Below, one piece after another: positions 1-8,814 of a DNA stretch of 17,226 nucleotides. Position 1 is the first letter of the stretch; the number at the start of each line of letters is the position of its first letter. The position numbers were made by a program, and so were the translations under genes. A model generated the notes under the pieces. That model was not told where the DNA came from. It made no database searches and saw only the letters and a list, made by a program, of their open reading frames with translations. This DNA is from Phycisphaerales bacterium (lineage in GTDB: Bacteria; Planctomycetota; Phycisphaerae; Phycisphaerales; UBA1924), in NCBI GenBank assembly GCA_019747615.1, contig JAIEQQ010000145.1, positions 1-17,226 on the forward strand, in the 5' to 3' direction.

Positions 1-590
1 AGCTCGATCGCGGCGTTGAGGATCGCATAGCGCGTGATCGAGGCGTCGATTTCGGCGTCATCGATCGCGGGCTTGGAGCCGGTGGCTGCCAGAGCGCCGG
101 CCGATCCGGTCGAGCCGGCGGCGAGGGCCGCGGCACCGATGCCGGCGCCAGCGATGGCCGGCGCGATCGCCGGCTCGAGTCCGAAGTCCACGAGTTCATC
201 GGCCTGTTGCAGCGTCGCAGCGGCAGCGCCCTGTTCGATCGCGAGCGTCGCGCGGAGCTTCTCGAGGAACACTTTCTCTTCGGGGCTGGACCTGCCGTCG
301 GCATCGCAGACCGCCACCGCCATCTCGTAGGCGAGCGTTCGATGCGCGGGCTGCGTCAGCGGCTGCACGGCCTTCTCGACCGTCACGCGCCCGAGCAGGA
401 CATCTTGGTACAGCGCAGACATGGGGCGGGACGCGGGACCACCGGCGCCCGCGGGCGCATCGTCATTGCCGGAGCCGAGGCTCTCGACGATCCGGCGGAC
501 TTCCTCGCGCTCGGAGTCGCTCTTGCCACCATCGGCAAACGCAGCGAGCAGACAAACGGTGACGACGGCTTCTTGCTCACGAGAATTCAT
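1..590 (-). CDS. TerB-like (tellurite-resistance-type) domain protein, partial
   Basis: The frame opens with ATG at 590 on the minus strand and stays open for 196 codons to the window edge, so the C-terminus is missing. The protein begins MNSREQEAVVTVCLLAAFAD and continues with an acidic helix (GGKSDSEREEVRRI). A second similar unit lies at about residues 85-115 (VAVCDADGRSSPEEKVFLEK). Hydrophobic helices carrying a DADG/ADGG plus SxxE pattern are typical of the TerB/DjlA-type all-helical fold, which is thought to bind metal. An Ala/Gly-rich hydrophobic linker (about 135-170) follows, then the sequence ITRYAILNAAIEL at the edge, which may begin a further membrane-associated helical domain. 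The biochemical role of such proteins is not settled; links to membrane stress are inferred for the family. No good Shine-Dalgarno sequence precedes the ATG. It is divergent from glyA, with a 173-bp gap. Confidence 0.72.
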   Translation of the reverse strand, partial: MNSREQEAVVTVCLLAAFADGGKSDSEREEVRRIVESLGSGNDDAPAGAGGPASRPMSALYQDVLLGRVTVEKAVQPLTQPAHRTLAYEMAVAVCDADGRSSPEEKVFLEKLRATLAIEQGAAAATLQQADELVDFGLEPAIAPAIAGAGIGAAALAAGSTGSAGALAATGSKPAIDDAEIDASITRYAILNAAIE

Positions 591-763
591 GGTCTGTGTC
601 CAAGGAAGTGACAGTGTCTCACGCGCGAGTACGCGTCGCTGCGCGAGACCGGGGCAGGGTATGTGGGTGACCTACGGGGGTAACGCCGTGGCGGTTCGGT
701 TCGCTCGATGAGTTCCGCTGAACGACGGGATGATTCCGCCCGCCGGCGTTCTACCATCCGCCC
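591..763. other. Divergent intergenic region between the TerB-like gene and glyA
   Basis: This 173-bp gap must hold the promoters for both divergent genes. An imperfect dyad GTGACAGTGTCTCAC lies at 608-622, with 5 of 7 positions paired, close to the TerB-like start. It could be an operator, but this is weak. No terminator, riboswitch fold or small ORF is apparent. Confidence 0.4.
752..757 (+). promoter_or_regulatory. Possible -10 element for a leaderless glyA transcript
   Basis: TACCAT lies exactly 6 nt upstream of the glyA ATG, and the bases between (CCGCCC) contain no Shine-Dalgarno sequence. A TAnnnT box at this distance would start transcription at or next to the ATG. No convincing -35 hexamer is seen 16-18 bp upstream, so the call is tentative. 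Confidence 0.3.
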
Positions 764-2059
764 ATGAGCCACGACGCCCTTTCCGACTCACTGCTGCAAC
801 TCCTCAATCACGCCGACCCCGAGATCGCGCGGCACATGGCCCTCGAACGCGAGCGCCAGGAGTCCACGATCGAGCTGATTGCCAGCGAGAACCACGTCTC
901 GCCCGCGGTCATGCACACCATGGGCTCGTGGCTGACCAACAAATACGCCGAGGGGTATCCGGGCGCTCGGTACTACGGCGGCTGCGTGCATCATGACGCA
1001 ATCGAGGACATCGCACGCGATCGGGCCAAGGCGCTGTTTGGCTGCAAGTTTGCCAACGTGCAGCCGCACAGCGGTGCGCAGGCGAACACCGCGGTGTTTA
1101 TGGCGACGATGAAGCCGGGCGATGTGTTCTGCTCGCTGGTGCTCAAAGACGGCGGCCACCTCTCCCACGGCATGTCGATCAACTTCTCCGGCGTCTATCA
1201 CAAGCCGGTCTTCTACCCGCTGCACTACGCGCCGGACCACCCGGAGTTTGAGCAGATCGACTATGACGCGGTGCGCAGCGTGGTGCTGGAGCACAAGCCC
1301 AAGGTGCTGATGTGCGGTTACTCCGCATACCCACGCGTGATTCGCTTTGATGTCTTCCGCAAGATCGCTGATGAAGTCGGTGCGCTGCTGGTGGCAGACA
1401 TCGCGCACATCGCCGGGCTCTGCACGCACAACGGCTGCTCGCACCCGAGCCCATTCCCGCACGCGCACATCGTGACGACGACGACACACAAGACCCTGCG
1501 CGGCCCGCGCGGCGGGCTGATCATGACCAACGATGAAGAGCTCGCCAAGAAGATCGACAAGTCGGTGTTCCCGGGCGTGCAGGGCGGGCCGCTGATGCAC
1601 GTGATCGCCAGCAAGGCCGTGGCGTTCGGCGAGGCGCTGAAGCCGGAGTTCGTGGACTACCAGAAGCGGATCGTTGTGAACGCCAAGGCGCTCGCGGCCG
1701 CCCTGACCAAGCGCGGCTACCGCATCACCACCGGCGGCACCGACAACCACTTGATGCTGGTTGACCTGCGCCCAAAGAACGCGGAGCTGACGGGCGCCGA
1801 CGCGGAGAAGTGGCTGGAGACTTCGGGGCTGATCTGCAACAAGAACGGCATCCCCAGCGACCCGCGCCCGCCCAAGTTCACCAGCGGCATCCGCCTCGGC
1901 ACGCCCGCCACCACCACGCGCGGCATGGGCCCCGCCGAGATGGACTCCATCGCCTCGCTGATCGACGATGTCCTCAGCGCCAAGGGCGAGGCTGGCGTCA
2001 CGGCGAACGTGCGCGAAAAGGTGCGGGCGCTGGCGGGTCGGTTTGCGATGCCGGGGTGA
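764..2059 (+). CDS. glyA: Serine hydroxymethyltransferase
   Basis: This cytosolic PLP enzyme interconverts serine plus tetrahydrofolate with glycine plus 5,10-methylenetetrahydrofolate, feeding one-carbon units to purine, thymidylate and methionine synthesis. The 431-residue product is of normal bacterial length. It has the N-terminal signature [13 protein letters not shown] and the [15 protein letters not shown] substrate/cofactor segment. It also carries the PLP-lysine motif [14 protein letters not shown] with Lys at about residue 243, and the C-terminal [15 protein letters not shown] motif. The ATG at 764 is chosen because family homology begins soon after it; there is no Shine-Dalgarno sequence upstream and a TACCAT box sits 6 nt before it, so translation may be leaderless. 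The gene stands alone and converges on the downstream peptidase gene. The function is very secure. Confidence 0.97.
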   Translation: MSHDALSDSLLQLLNHADPEIARHMALERERQESTIELIASENHVSPAVMHTMGSWLTNKYAEGYPGARYYGGCVHHDAIEDIARDRAKALFGCKFANVQPHSGAQANTAVFMATMKPGDVFCSLVLKDGGHLSHGMSINFSGVYHKPVFYPLHYAPDHPEFEQIDYDAVRSVVLEHKPKVLMCGYSAYPRVIRFDVFRKIADEVGALLVADIAHIAGLCTHNGCSHPSPFPHAHIVTTTTHKTLRGPRGGLIMTNDEELAKKIDKSVFPGVQGGPLMHVIASKAVAFGEALKPEFVDYQKRIVVNAKALAAALTKRGYRITTGGTDNHLMLVDLRPKNAELTGADAEKWLETSGLICNKNGIPSDPRPPKFTSGIRLGTPATTTRGMGPAEMDSIASLIDDVLSAKGEAGVTANVREKVRALAGRFAMPG

Positions 2060-2079
2060 GTGGTTGCTGGGGCTTCGGA

Positions 2080-2196
2080 GCCCTGCCTCTCCGAGGCAGG
2101 CTTGGACAAACTGATAGCAATGAAAACAACGACCCACCGAGGGTCGTTGTTCCTTGTGCCTTCAGGGTGTTCGGGCCTGCGTCGGAGAGGCAGTGC
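2080..2196. repeat. Large imperfect palindrome between convergent genes
   Basis: Bases 2080-2135 pair without any gap with 2141-2196 around a centre at 2138. I count 42 Watson-Crick pairs out of 56 positions, plus 4 G-U pairs. The inner 11 bp (AACAACGACCC / GGGTCGTTGTT) and an outer 12 bp (CTGCCTCTCCGA at 2083-2094 / TCGGAGAGGCAG at 2182-2193) are perfect. The left arm also holds its own short hairpin, CCTGCCT-ctccg-AGGCAGG at 2082-2100. The size and symmetry exceed a normal terminator and suggest a small mobile palindromic element (MITE- or BIME-like) or an inverted duplication, now sitting where a bidirectional terminator is needed. Confidence 0.8.
2125..2151. terminator. Bidirectional hairpin terminator for glyA and the peptidase gene
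   Basis: A perfect 11-bp stem (2125-2135 with 2141-2151) closes a 5-nt loop, ACCGA. On the minus strand the stem is followed by TTTTCATT-like sequence; on the plus strand the T-tract is short (TTCCTT). The position between two convergent stop codons (2059 and 2220) supports shared termination. Confidence 0.65.
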
Positions 2197-2219
2197 CACT
2201 CAGATTCAGGCCACCTCAA

Positions 2220-4412
<2,193 letters not shown>

Positions 4413-4448
4413 GAAGACTCCGGGGGGAGGGATGGGGATCGAGGGAGC

Positions 4449-4471
4449 CCTGAGCGCAAGCTCAGGTTTTT
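4449..4471 (+). terminator. Terminator-like hairpin with GCAA tetraloop and T-tract
   Basis: CCTGAGC (4449-4455), the loop GCAA (4456-4459) and GCTCAGG (4460-4466) are followed by TTTTT (4467-4471). The form is that of an intrinsic terminator read on the plus strand. No plus-strand gene lies immediately upstream, only the start of a minus-strand gene. It may therefore stop antisense transcription, or be part of a dispersed palindromic element rather than a gene's own terminator. Confidence 0.55.
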
Positions 4472-4480
4472 GGCTTGGAA

Positions 4481-4580
4481 CGGAGTACGCAGAGAACGCA
4501 GGGAGTGCAGAGAAACGCAGAGAAGACAGGAGGACGTGTACACGGAGCGGACGGAGGAGCGCGGAGGTACACGGAGGGAA
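4481..4580. repeat. Purine-rich degenerate repeat (ACGCAGAGA / TACACGGAG units)
   Basis: The plus strand is almost all A and G, with units ACGCAGAGA at 4487 and 4515, close variants at 4496 and 4506, and TACACGGAG at 4539 and 4568. The complementary strand reads as runs of CTCTGCGT and CTCCGTGT. From memory, similar CTCTGTG/CTCTGCG intergenic repeats are scattered in many planctomycete and other bacterial genomes, and are often mis-called as small genes. Confidence 0.6.
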
Positions 4581-4695
4581 TCAGGACGGAAGGCAATGGG
4601 AGTGGAAGGAAACAGCGGCGCGTCGGGAACCGGATCGATCGGGGGTCAACGGGCTTCGACTCGTGCAGATTGTACAGTGGGCGGGGCTCTGGCTG

Positions 4696-4724
4696 TTGAA
4701 CCTGATGCGCCCGGCGTCTATGTT
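4696..4724 (+). promoter_or_regulatory. Candidate sigma-70 promoter for a leaderless reductase mRNA
   Basis: TTGAAC (4696-4701) and TATGTT (4719-4724) are separated by exactly 17 bp, and each matches 4 of 6 consensus positions. Only 5 nt separate the -10 box from the ATG at 4730, and no Shine-Dalgarno sequence is present. Transcription would start at or next to the start codon. Confidence 0.5.
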
Positions 4725-4729
4725 CGGGC

Positions 4730-5701
4730 ATGAGTAGCACCGTTCCCGATGGGCCAGCGATCGCCGAGCCCGTTCTGCGTCAAGCGGAGATGCACCTGTG
4801 TCGTCCGACGGACCCTTGCGAGGGCGTCATCGTCCGCAATGAGCTGTGTACCGCGGGCAAGAAAGCCGCGGGGGTGGTGCGGCATCTGGAGATCGATATC
4901 AGCGGTACGCCCCTGGAGGGCCGGTGCCTCGCCGGGCAGTCGATCGGTGTGCTCGCACCGGGCCTTGACGCCCACGGCAAGCCGCACAAAGTCCGCCTGT
5001 ATTCCCTCGCCAGCCCCAGTCTGGGCGAGGACGGCGCCGGCAAGGTCATCAGCACCACCGTCAAGCGCTCGATCGACGAGCACTGGGAAACACACGAGCT
5101 GTTCATCGGCGTGTGCTCAAACTACCTCTGCGATCGCAAGGTCGGCGACAAGGTCCGCCTCAGCGGGCCCAACGGCAAGCGCTTCGTGCTGCCCGCCCGC
5201 TTCGATGAGCACGAGTATCTCTTCGTCGCCACCGGCACCGGCATCGCCCCCTTCCGCGGCATGGTGACCGAGCTTCTCAAGAGCGGCTGCCAGAGCCGCA
5301 TCACGCTGCTCATGGGCACGCCGTACTCGACCGACCTGCTCTATCACGAGCAGTTCCTCAAGCTCCAGAAGGGGCACGCGAACTTCCGGTACATCACCAG
5401 CGTGAGCCGCGAGCGCAACGGCGAGCACGATCGGCTGTACGTGCAGGATCGTCTGCGGACTGATCGAGAGGCACTGCTGCCGCAACTGTGCTCATCCAAG
5501 ACGCTGATCTACATCTGCGGCCTGGCGGGGATGGAGCTTGGGATCTTCCAGGAACTGGCGCGCCAGCTCCCGCCCGAGGCGCTCAGCGGGTACTTGGGCG
5601 TGAGCCCGGAGGTCCTGGCGGGCGTGAACACCTGGCAGCGATCGATGATCAACAAAGAAGTGCGTCCCACGCGACGCGTGTTCATGGAGGTCTACGCCTG
5701 A
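4730..5701 (+). CDS. Plant-type ferredoxin (flavodoxin)-NADP(+) reductase
   Basis: This FAD enzyme moves electrons between NADPH and ferredoxin or flavodoxin. The 323-residue protein contains the FAD-binding RLYSLAS motif (residues 89-95), GVCSNYLCD (127-135), and SGPNGKRFVLP leading to the NADP-binding ATGTGIAPFRG (167-177). It also has YICGLAGMELGI (261-272), where plant and cyanobacterial enzymes have CGLKGME, and a C-terminus ending MEVYA, close to the VEVY end of plastid-type enzymes. The first 30 residues are extra and contain no transit or CpcD-like domain that I can recognise. The start at 4730 is supported by the promoter placement. It is a single gene converging on the pilin operon with only 9 bp between stop codons. 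Confidence 0.92.
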   Translation: MSSTVPDGPAIAEPVLRQAEMHLCRPTDPCEGVIVRNELCTAGKKAAGVVRHLEIDISGTPLEGRCLAGQSIGVLAPGLDAHGKPHKVRLYSLASPSLGEDGAGKVISTTVKRSIDEHWETHELFIGVCSNYLCDRKVGDKVRLSGPNGKRFVLPARFDEHEYLFVATGTGIAPFRGMVTELLKSGCQSRITLLMGTPYSTDLLYHEQFLKLQKGHANFRYITSVSRERNGEHDRLYVQDRLRTDREALLPQLCSSKTLIYICGLAGMELGIFQELARQLPPEALSGYLGVSPEVLAGVNTWQRSMINKEVRPTRRVFMEVYA

Positions 5702-5710
5702 GCGACTCGT

Positions 5711-7135
5711 CTAGGGCACCAGCGTGTAGCTGCCGTCCATCGGCGCGTGATCAAGCCAATAGAACCCCGGCGGCGGCGACGCGATGATCGTGGCGTCGGG
5801 GTTGACCGTCAGCGTTCCTTCGATCGAAACGTCCTTCGAGGCCATGAGCTGGTGGACGCGTGTGTTGCCCTTGATCCCCAGATTGCCCTCGACGTAGACC
5901 AGGCCGTGGATCCCGCTGACGTACGTGTCGGCGGTGTCGTTGTCCGTGCTGCTGCCCGTGAACGGGAAGGGTGTGCCGACCGGGTTGAAGTTCATTGTTG
6001 GGCTGAGCAGCGGCACGCCGGTCTCGTTCAGCGTTGACGACGACAAGGACATCGTCGTCGTGCCCTGGATGACCAGCACCGGTCGCGACGACTCGGCTGG
6101 CTCCATCGAGACCGAGCCGGAAACAGTCACGCTTCCGGCGTTAAGGATGACCAGCGTGCCGACGATGCGGCAGTCAGAGATGTTCAAGTTCGCGCCGGCC
6201 AGGTCAATGCTGTAGACGCCTCGGGGGTTCAGCGCAGTGCCGAACGGGTTGCTCGACGGGCTGAGCAGCACGCGAGAGATCGAGAAGGTCCCGAGCAGCG
6301 AGGGAATCGACGAGGTGCTGATCCGCGTGGCGATGCCGGCATACGAAGCCGGGACGTTTCGAGTCGGGAGGGTCTTCGCAGTGACCGCCGATGACGAACC
6401 GCTGCGGAAGCTGCCACCGGAGGCGACCCGAGCCGACTCGACGGGCACGTTGATAATGCTGGCAACCGCGGTGGCATTGCCAGCGCTGTAGATCGGCGCG
6501 CTGCGGCCGCTGTTGATCGTCGAGGCGGTGATGGTCATCGTGCCACCGCATGAGACCGCGGCTTCCAGCCCGGTGGCCGCGATGCGTGTCGGCAGCAGCG
6601 TGACTCGCATCGACTTGGTGATCTCGCCGCAGGTCGCGGTGGCGGTGACGATCACCGGATCAAGCTCGGCGGTGCCGACATTGCCGCTGCTGTCGGTCGC
6701 GCTGAGCGTGAGTCGCCCGTCGCCGACACGCGAATCTGAAAACCACGTCGCGGGCTTGGTTGACCGCCACGCGCGATCGGCGTTCATGACGCCGATGGCG
6801 TAGCTGATGCCACTGGCGGCAAGATCGCGAGCGCTGGCGGCATCGCCGCCGAGTCGCGAGACGCGGAACTCGCCACGCGCGCGGATGAGGGCCCCCACCG
6901 CCATCGCCCCGGTGACCATGGCGAGGCTGAGGACCGCGAAGTAGATCATCGCACGCCTCGGGCGACGGGCGCGCCGATGCGCGCGGCCACAGCGATCGCG
7001 GAGATTGTCGTCGCACGGACGGTCGCGGCGCGACGGGTCATGGTCCAGCGAGGCCTCACCGAGCGACGCAGACAACGCGCCGGCTGCACCCGTGCGACCC
7101 GTCATTCGAGATGTTCTTGCGTCCTGCGTCACCAT
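5711..7135 (-). CDS. Membrane-anchored PilX/GspK-position protein of the pseudopilin operon
   Basis: This is the last gene of the pilin operon. The protein (474 residues from ATG 7135) has one hydrophobic segment, IYFAVLSLAMVTGAMAVGAL at about 64-83, preceded by an Arg-rich stretch. A long Ser/Thr/Gly-rich region with beta-strand character follows, like exported PilX-type pilus proteins. Near the C-terminus, GLVYVEGNLGIKGNTRVHQL and DVSIEGTLTVN resemble the repetitive strands of beta-helix or polymer-forming folds. There is no FTLIE motif and no Glu5, as in some GspK/PilX proteins. Start choice: ATG 7135 has GAGGT just upstream, overlapping the previous stop. ATG 6949 (MIYFAV) would place the hydrophobic segment at the N-terminus. 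Codons between the two starts are less G/C-rich at position 3 (roughly 70%) than the rest. The function is inferred from position. Confidence 0.72.
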   Translation of the reverse strand: MVTQDARTSRMTGRTGAAGALSASLGEASLDHDPSRRDRPCDDNLRDRCGRAHRRARRPRRAMIYFAVLSLAMVTGAMAVGALIRARGEFRVSRLGGDAASARDLAASGISYAIGVMNADRAWRSTKPATWFSDSRVGDGRLTLSATDSSGNVGTAELDPVIVTATATCGEITKSMRVTLLPTRIAATGLEAAVSCGGTMTITASTINSGRSAPIYSAGNATAVASIINVPVESARVASGGSFRSGSSSAVTAKTLPTRNVPASYAGIATRISTSSIPSLLGTFSISRVLLSPSSNPFGTALNPRGVYSIDLAGANLNISDCRIVGTLVILNAGSVTVSGSVSMEPAESSRPVLVIQGTTTMSLSSSTLNETGVPLLSPTMNFNPVGTPFPFTGSSTDNDTADTYVSGIHGLVYVEGNLGIKGNTRVHQLMASKDVSIEGTLTVNPDATIIASPPPGFYWLDHAPMDGSYTLVP

Positions 7136-7141
7136 CGCACC

Positions 7142-7717
7142 TCAGAAAGACCGATCGCCATCGAACACGAAGCCCACGCGCTTCGAGAGCGGCTTGCCCT
7201 GGAAACTCACGATGACCGTCACACGCTTGATACCCTGATCTTTCGTGGAGATCACCGACGGATCGCCCGGCGAGACCCACTCCACCGAAGCCGACCGCAA
7301 AAACCCTGTCGCGCCGCTCTGAACCACCTCGCCGGACTCCGTCACCGGCTTGGTGTCCGCAAACCTGTTGTAGCGATCCACCGACTCGGCATTGGTCACC
7401 ACCACGCGCGGCGAGACCTCGACGCCCAGCTTGATGCCGAGCACCGCGTACTTCGCCGACACCACCTGCTCGACCCGCTGTGTCGCTGCGTACGGCTCGC
7501 TCATGATCTCCGCCAGCAGTTGGTCCGCCAGGAACCGCGCCTGCTCGCGACGCTCACCCAGCGCCCGCGTCGCCACCGCTGCGCCCGCGGCGTTCATCAC
7601 CGAGCAGATCAGCACCGCGAAGACCGCCATCGACAGCACGCACTCAATCAGCGACACCGCCCGGTGCCTTACAGCGAACGTGTGTGTGAACCCGGGATCG
7701 CGATAGACGCTGGTCAT
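7142..7717 (-). CDS. GspI-like minor pseudopilin (prepilin N-terminal motif)
   Basis: The 191-residue product has a short basic leader (RHRA) followed by VSLIECVLSMAVFAVLICSV at 21-40, a prepilin cleavage/methylation segment with Glu at mature position 5 (residue 25). The peptidase would cut after Ala20. The C-terminal part is a small globular domain ending VIVSFQGKPLSKRVGFVFDG, in keeping with GspI/PilV-type minor subunits. The start is ATG 7717, because its ATGA overlaps the stop of the preceding gene; the same frame stays open far upstream but only as a shadow of that gene. It acts in the inner membrane and periplasm as part of a type II secretion or type IV pilus-like fibre. The subfamily assignment rests on size and order. 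Confidence 0.82.
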   Translation of the reverse strand: MTSVYRDPGFTHTFAVRHRAVSLIECVLSMAVFAVLICSVMNAAGAAVATRALGERREQARFLADQLLAEIMSEPYAATQRVEQVVSAKYAVLGIKLGVEVSPRVVVTNAESVDRYNRFADTKPVTESGEVVQSGATGFLRSASVEWVSPGDPSVISTKDQGIKRVTVIVSFQGKPLSKRVGFVFDGDRSF

Positions 7718-8814
7718 GGCATCACCGGCTTGTTCAGCAACACAACGCTCGCAACGGCGTGACGCGGGAGCGTGCTGTTCATCCCGCCGACCGACACTCC
7801 AACGGTCGCACGCACCGCTCGCTTCTGGCTCGTCGCGCCCGTTGCCGTCATCGTCTCTGCGTACAGCTCCGCAAAGGCGGTGTTGTCCGGCACGCGCACC
7901 CACGTCGTGCCGTTGCTGTCCAGCTTCGTCACGATCGTGCTCGCAGTCGGCGGGACACGGAGCGACGTTCGCACGCTCACGGTCGTGTCCGAGCTGGCCG
8001 CTCTGACCAGGAGAGCCACCTTCGTGTCGCGATCGAGCGTGACGCCCGCCGGGACCGCGAACGTCACGTAACCGCCGCCGGCGCTCAGTGTCGTGTCGTT
8101 GATCGTCCAGCCTGCCAGCAGTGTGCCCGACGGCGCATCGGCCGGAGCCACGCGGAGTTCGACGCTCACGTTCCCCCGCGCGATGCCGGCGCGGCTCATG
8201 TACACGCGGACTCGCGTCGGCTTCCAGGTACGATCGTTCGTCCCCAGTGCCGGCGAGAGATACACCCCCACCGCACGATCGATCGTCACCACACCTGTGC
8301 CGCCGCTGTTCTGCGGCGCCGTCACGACGATCGCCTCGGGCACCGACTGCGCCGTCGCGCCAACGCTGAGTGTGGCAACGTCGAGCGAGAAATCCAACGC
8401 CGCGACATCGACCAGCAGCGGCGACGCGGGCGAGCCGTTGATCGAGCGCGTCGCCGTCGAGCCGCTCACACCGTCCCACTCGTACTCAATCGTTTCGGGC
8501 TTACCGTCGGCATCGCGATCGGGAACTTCGACGCTCATCCCGGTGGAGTCGGCGCGGAGCACACTCGTGGCAAGCTGCAAGTCCTGCATGATCTGCCGAA
8601 GGGCCTCGGCCGGGCCAGAGGCTTCGGCACGCGGATCACCCGAGCCCGAAGCAGCCCGGGCCGCGAGGCGCATCACCCCGGCCGAAGCGATGGCGATGAT
8701 GGAGATCAGCGCCAGCGAGATGACGATCTCGATGAGTGTGAACGCGGCCCGTGCCCGACGCGCCGGGCCGGTCGCAGCAAGAGACACGCCAACATTGCTC
8801 GCTCGACGCGTCAT
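7714..8814 (-). CDS. GspJ-like pseudopilin with an extra beta-sandwich-like region
   Basis: This 366-residue protein has a basic leader (RRARAA) and FTLIEIVISLALISIIAIAS at 25-44, a textbook type IV prepilin segment with Glu at mature position 5; cleavage would follow Ala24. The next part (DPRAEASGPAEALRQIMQDL) fits the GspJ/PulJ pattern. At about 170-300 there is an insert rich in Thr/Ser/Val beta-strands (VSVELRVAPADAPSGTLLAG, TLSAGGGYVTFAVPAG). It resembles secreted beta-sandwich domains and makes the protein much longer than the roughly 200 residues usual for GspJ. Start and stop both overlap neighbours by ATGA, which implies coupled translation. The pilin call is secure; the role of the insert is unknown. 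Confidence 0.85.
   Translation of the reverse strand: MTRRASNVGVSLAATGPARRARAAFTLIEIVISLALISIIAIASAGVMRLAARAASGSGDPRAEASGPAEALRQIMQDLQLATSVLRADSTGMSVEVPDRDADGKPETIEYEWDGVSGSTATRSINGSPASPLLVDVAALDFSLDVATLSVGATAQSVPEAIVVTAPQNSGGTGVVTIDRAVGVYLSPALGTNDRTWKPTRVRVYMSRAGIARGNVSVELRVAPADAPSGTLLAGWTINDTTLSAGGGYVTFAVPAGVTLDRDTKVALLVRAASSDTTVSVRTSLRVPPTASTIVTKLDSNGTTWVRVPDNTAFAELYAETMTATGATSQKRAVRATVGVSVGGMNSTLPRHAVASVVLLNKPVMP

Larger units (their letters stand above)
4413..4729. other. Intergenic region with hairpin, purine-rich repeat and promoter
   Basis: This 317-bp gap separates two divergent genes. From left to right it holds the peptidase ribosome-binding site (GGAG near 4419-4422 on the minus strand), a terminator-like hairpin at 4449-4471 and a purine-rich degenerate repeat at about 4481-4580. 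A candidate leaderless promoter for the reductase gene lies at 4696-4724. Open frames through the repeat give low-complexity peptides and are not genes. Confidence 0.6.

Noticed and set aside
788..2137. A 449-codon minus-strand open frame opposite glyA
   Set aside because: It is antisense to a certain enzyme gene; its His/Arg/Val-rich product matches no family and arises from G/C-rich codons on the other strand.
4481..4580. CRISPR array
   Set aside because: The repeat units are short, degenerate and have no regular spacers.
4462..4740. Small minus-strand gene through the purine-rich repeat
   Set aside because: The peptide is low-complexity Pro/Cys/Arg sequence produced by the repeat itself, with no family features.
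7718..8479. Longer N-terminus for the GspI-like gene
   Set aside because: The extension overlaps the GspJ-like gene in another frame, and the prepilin leader starts just after ATG 7717.
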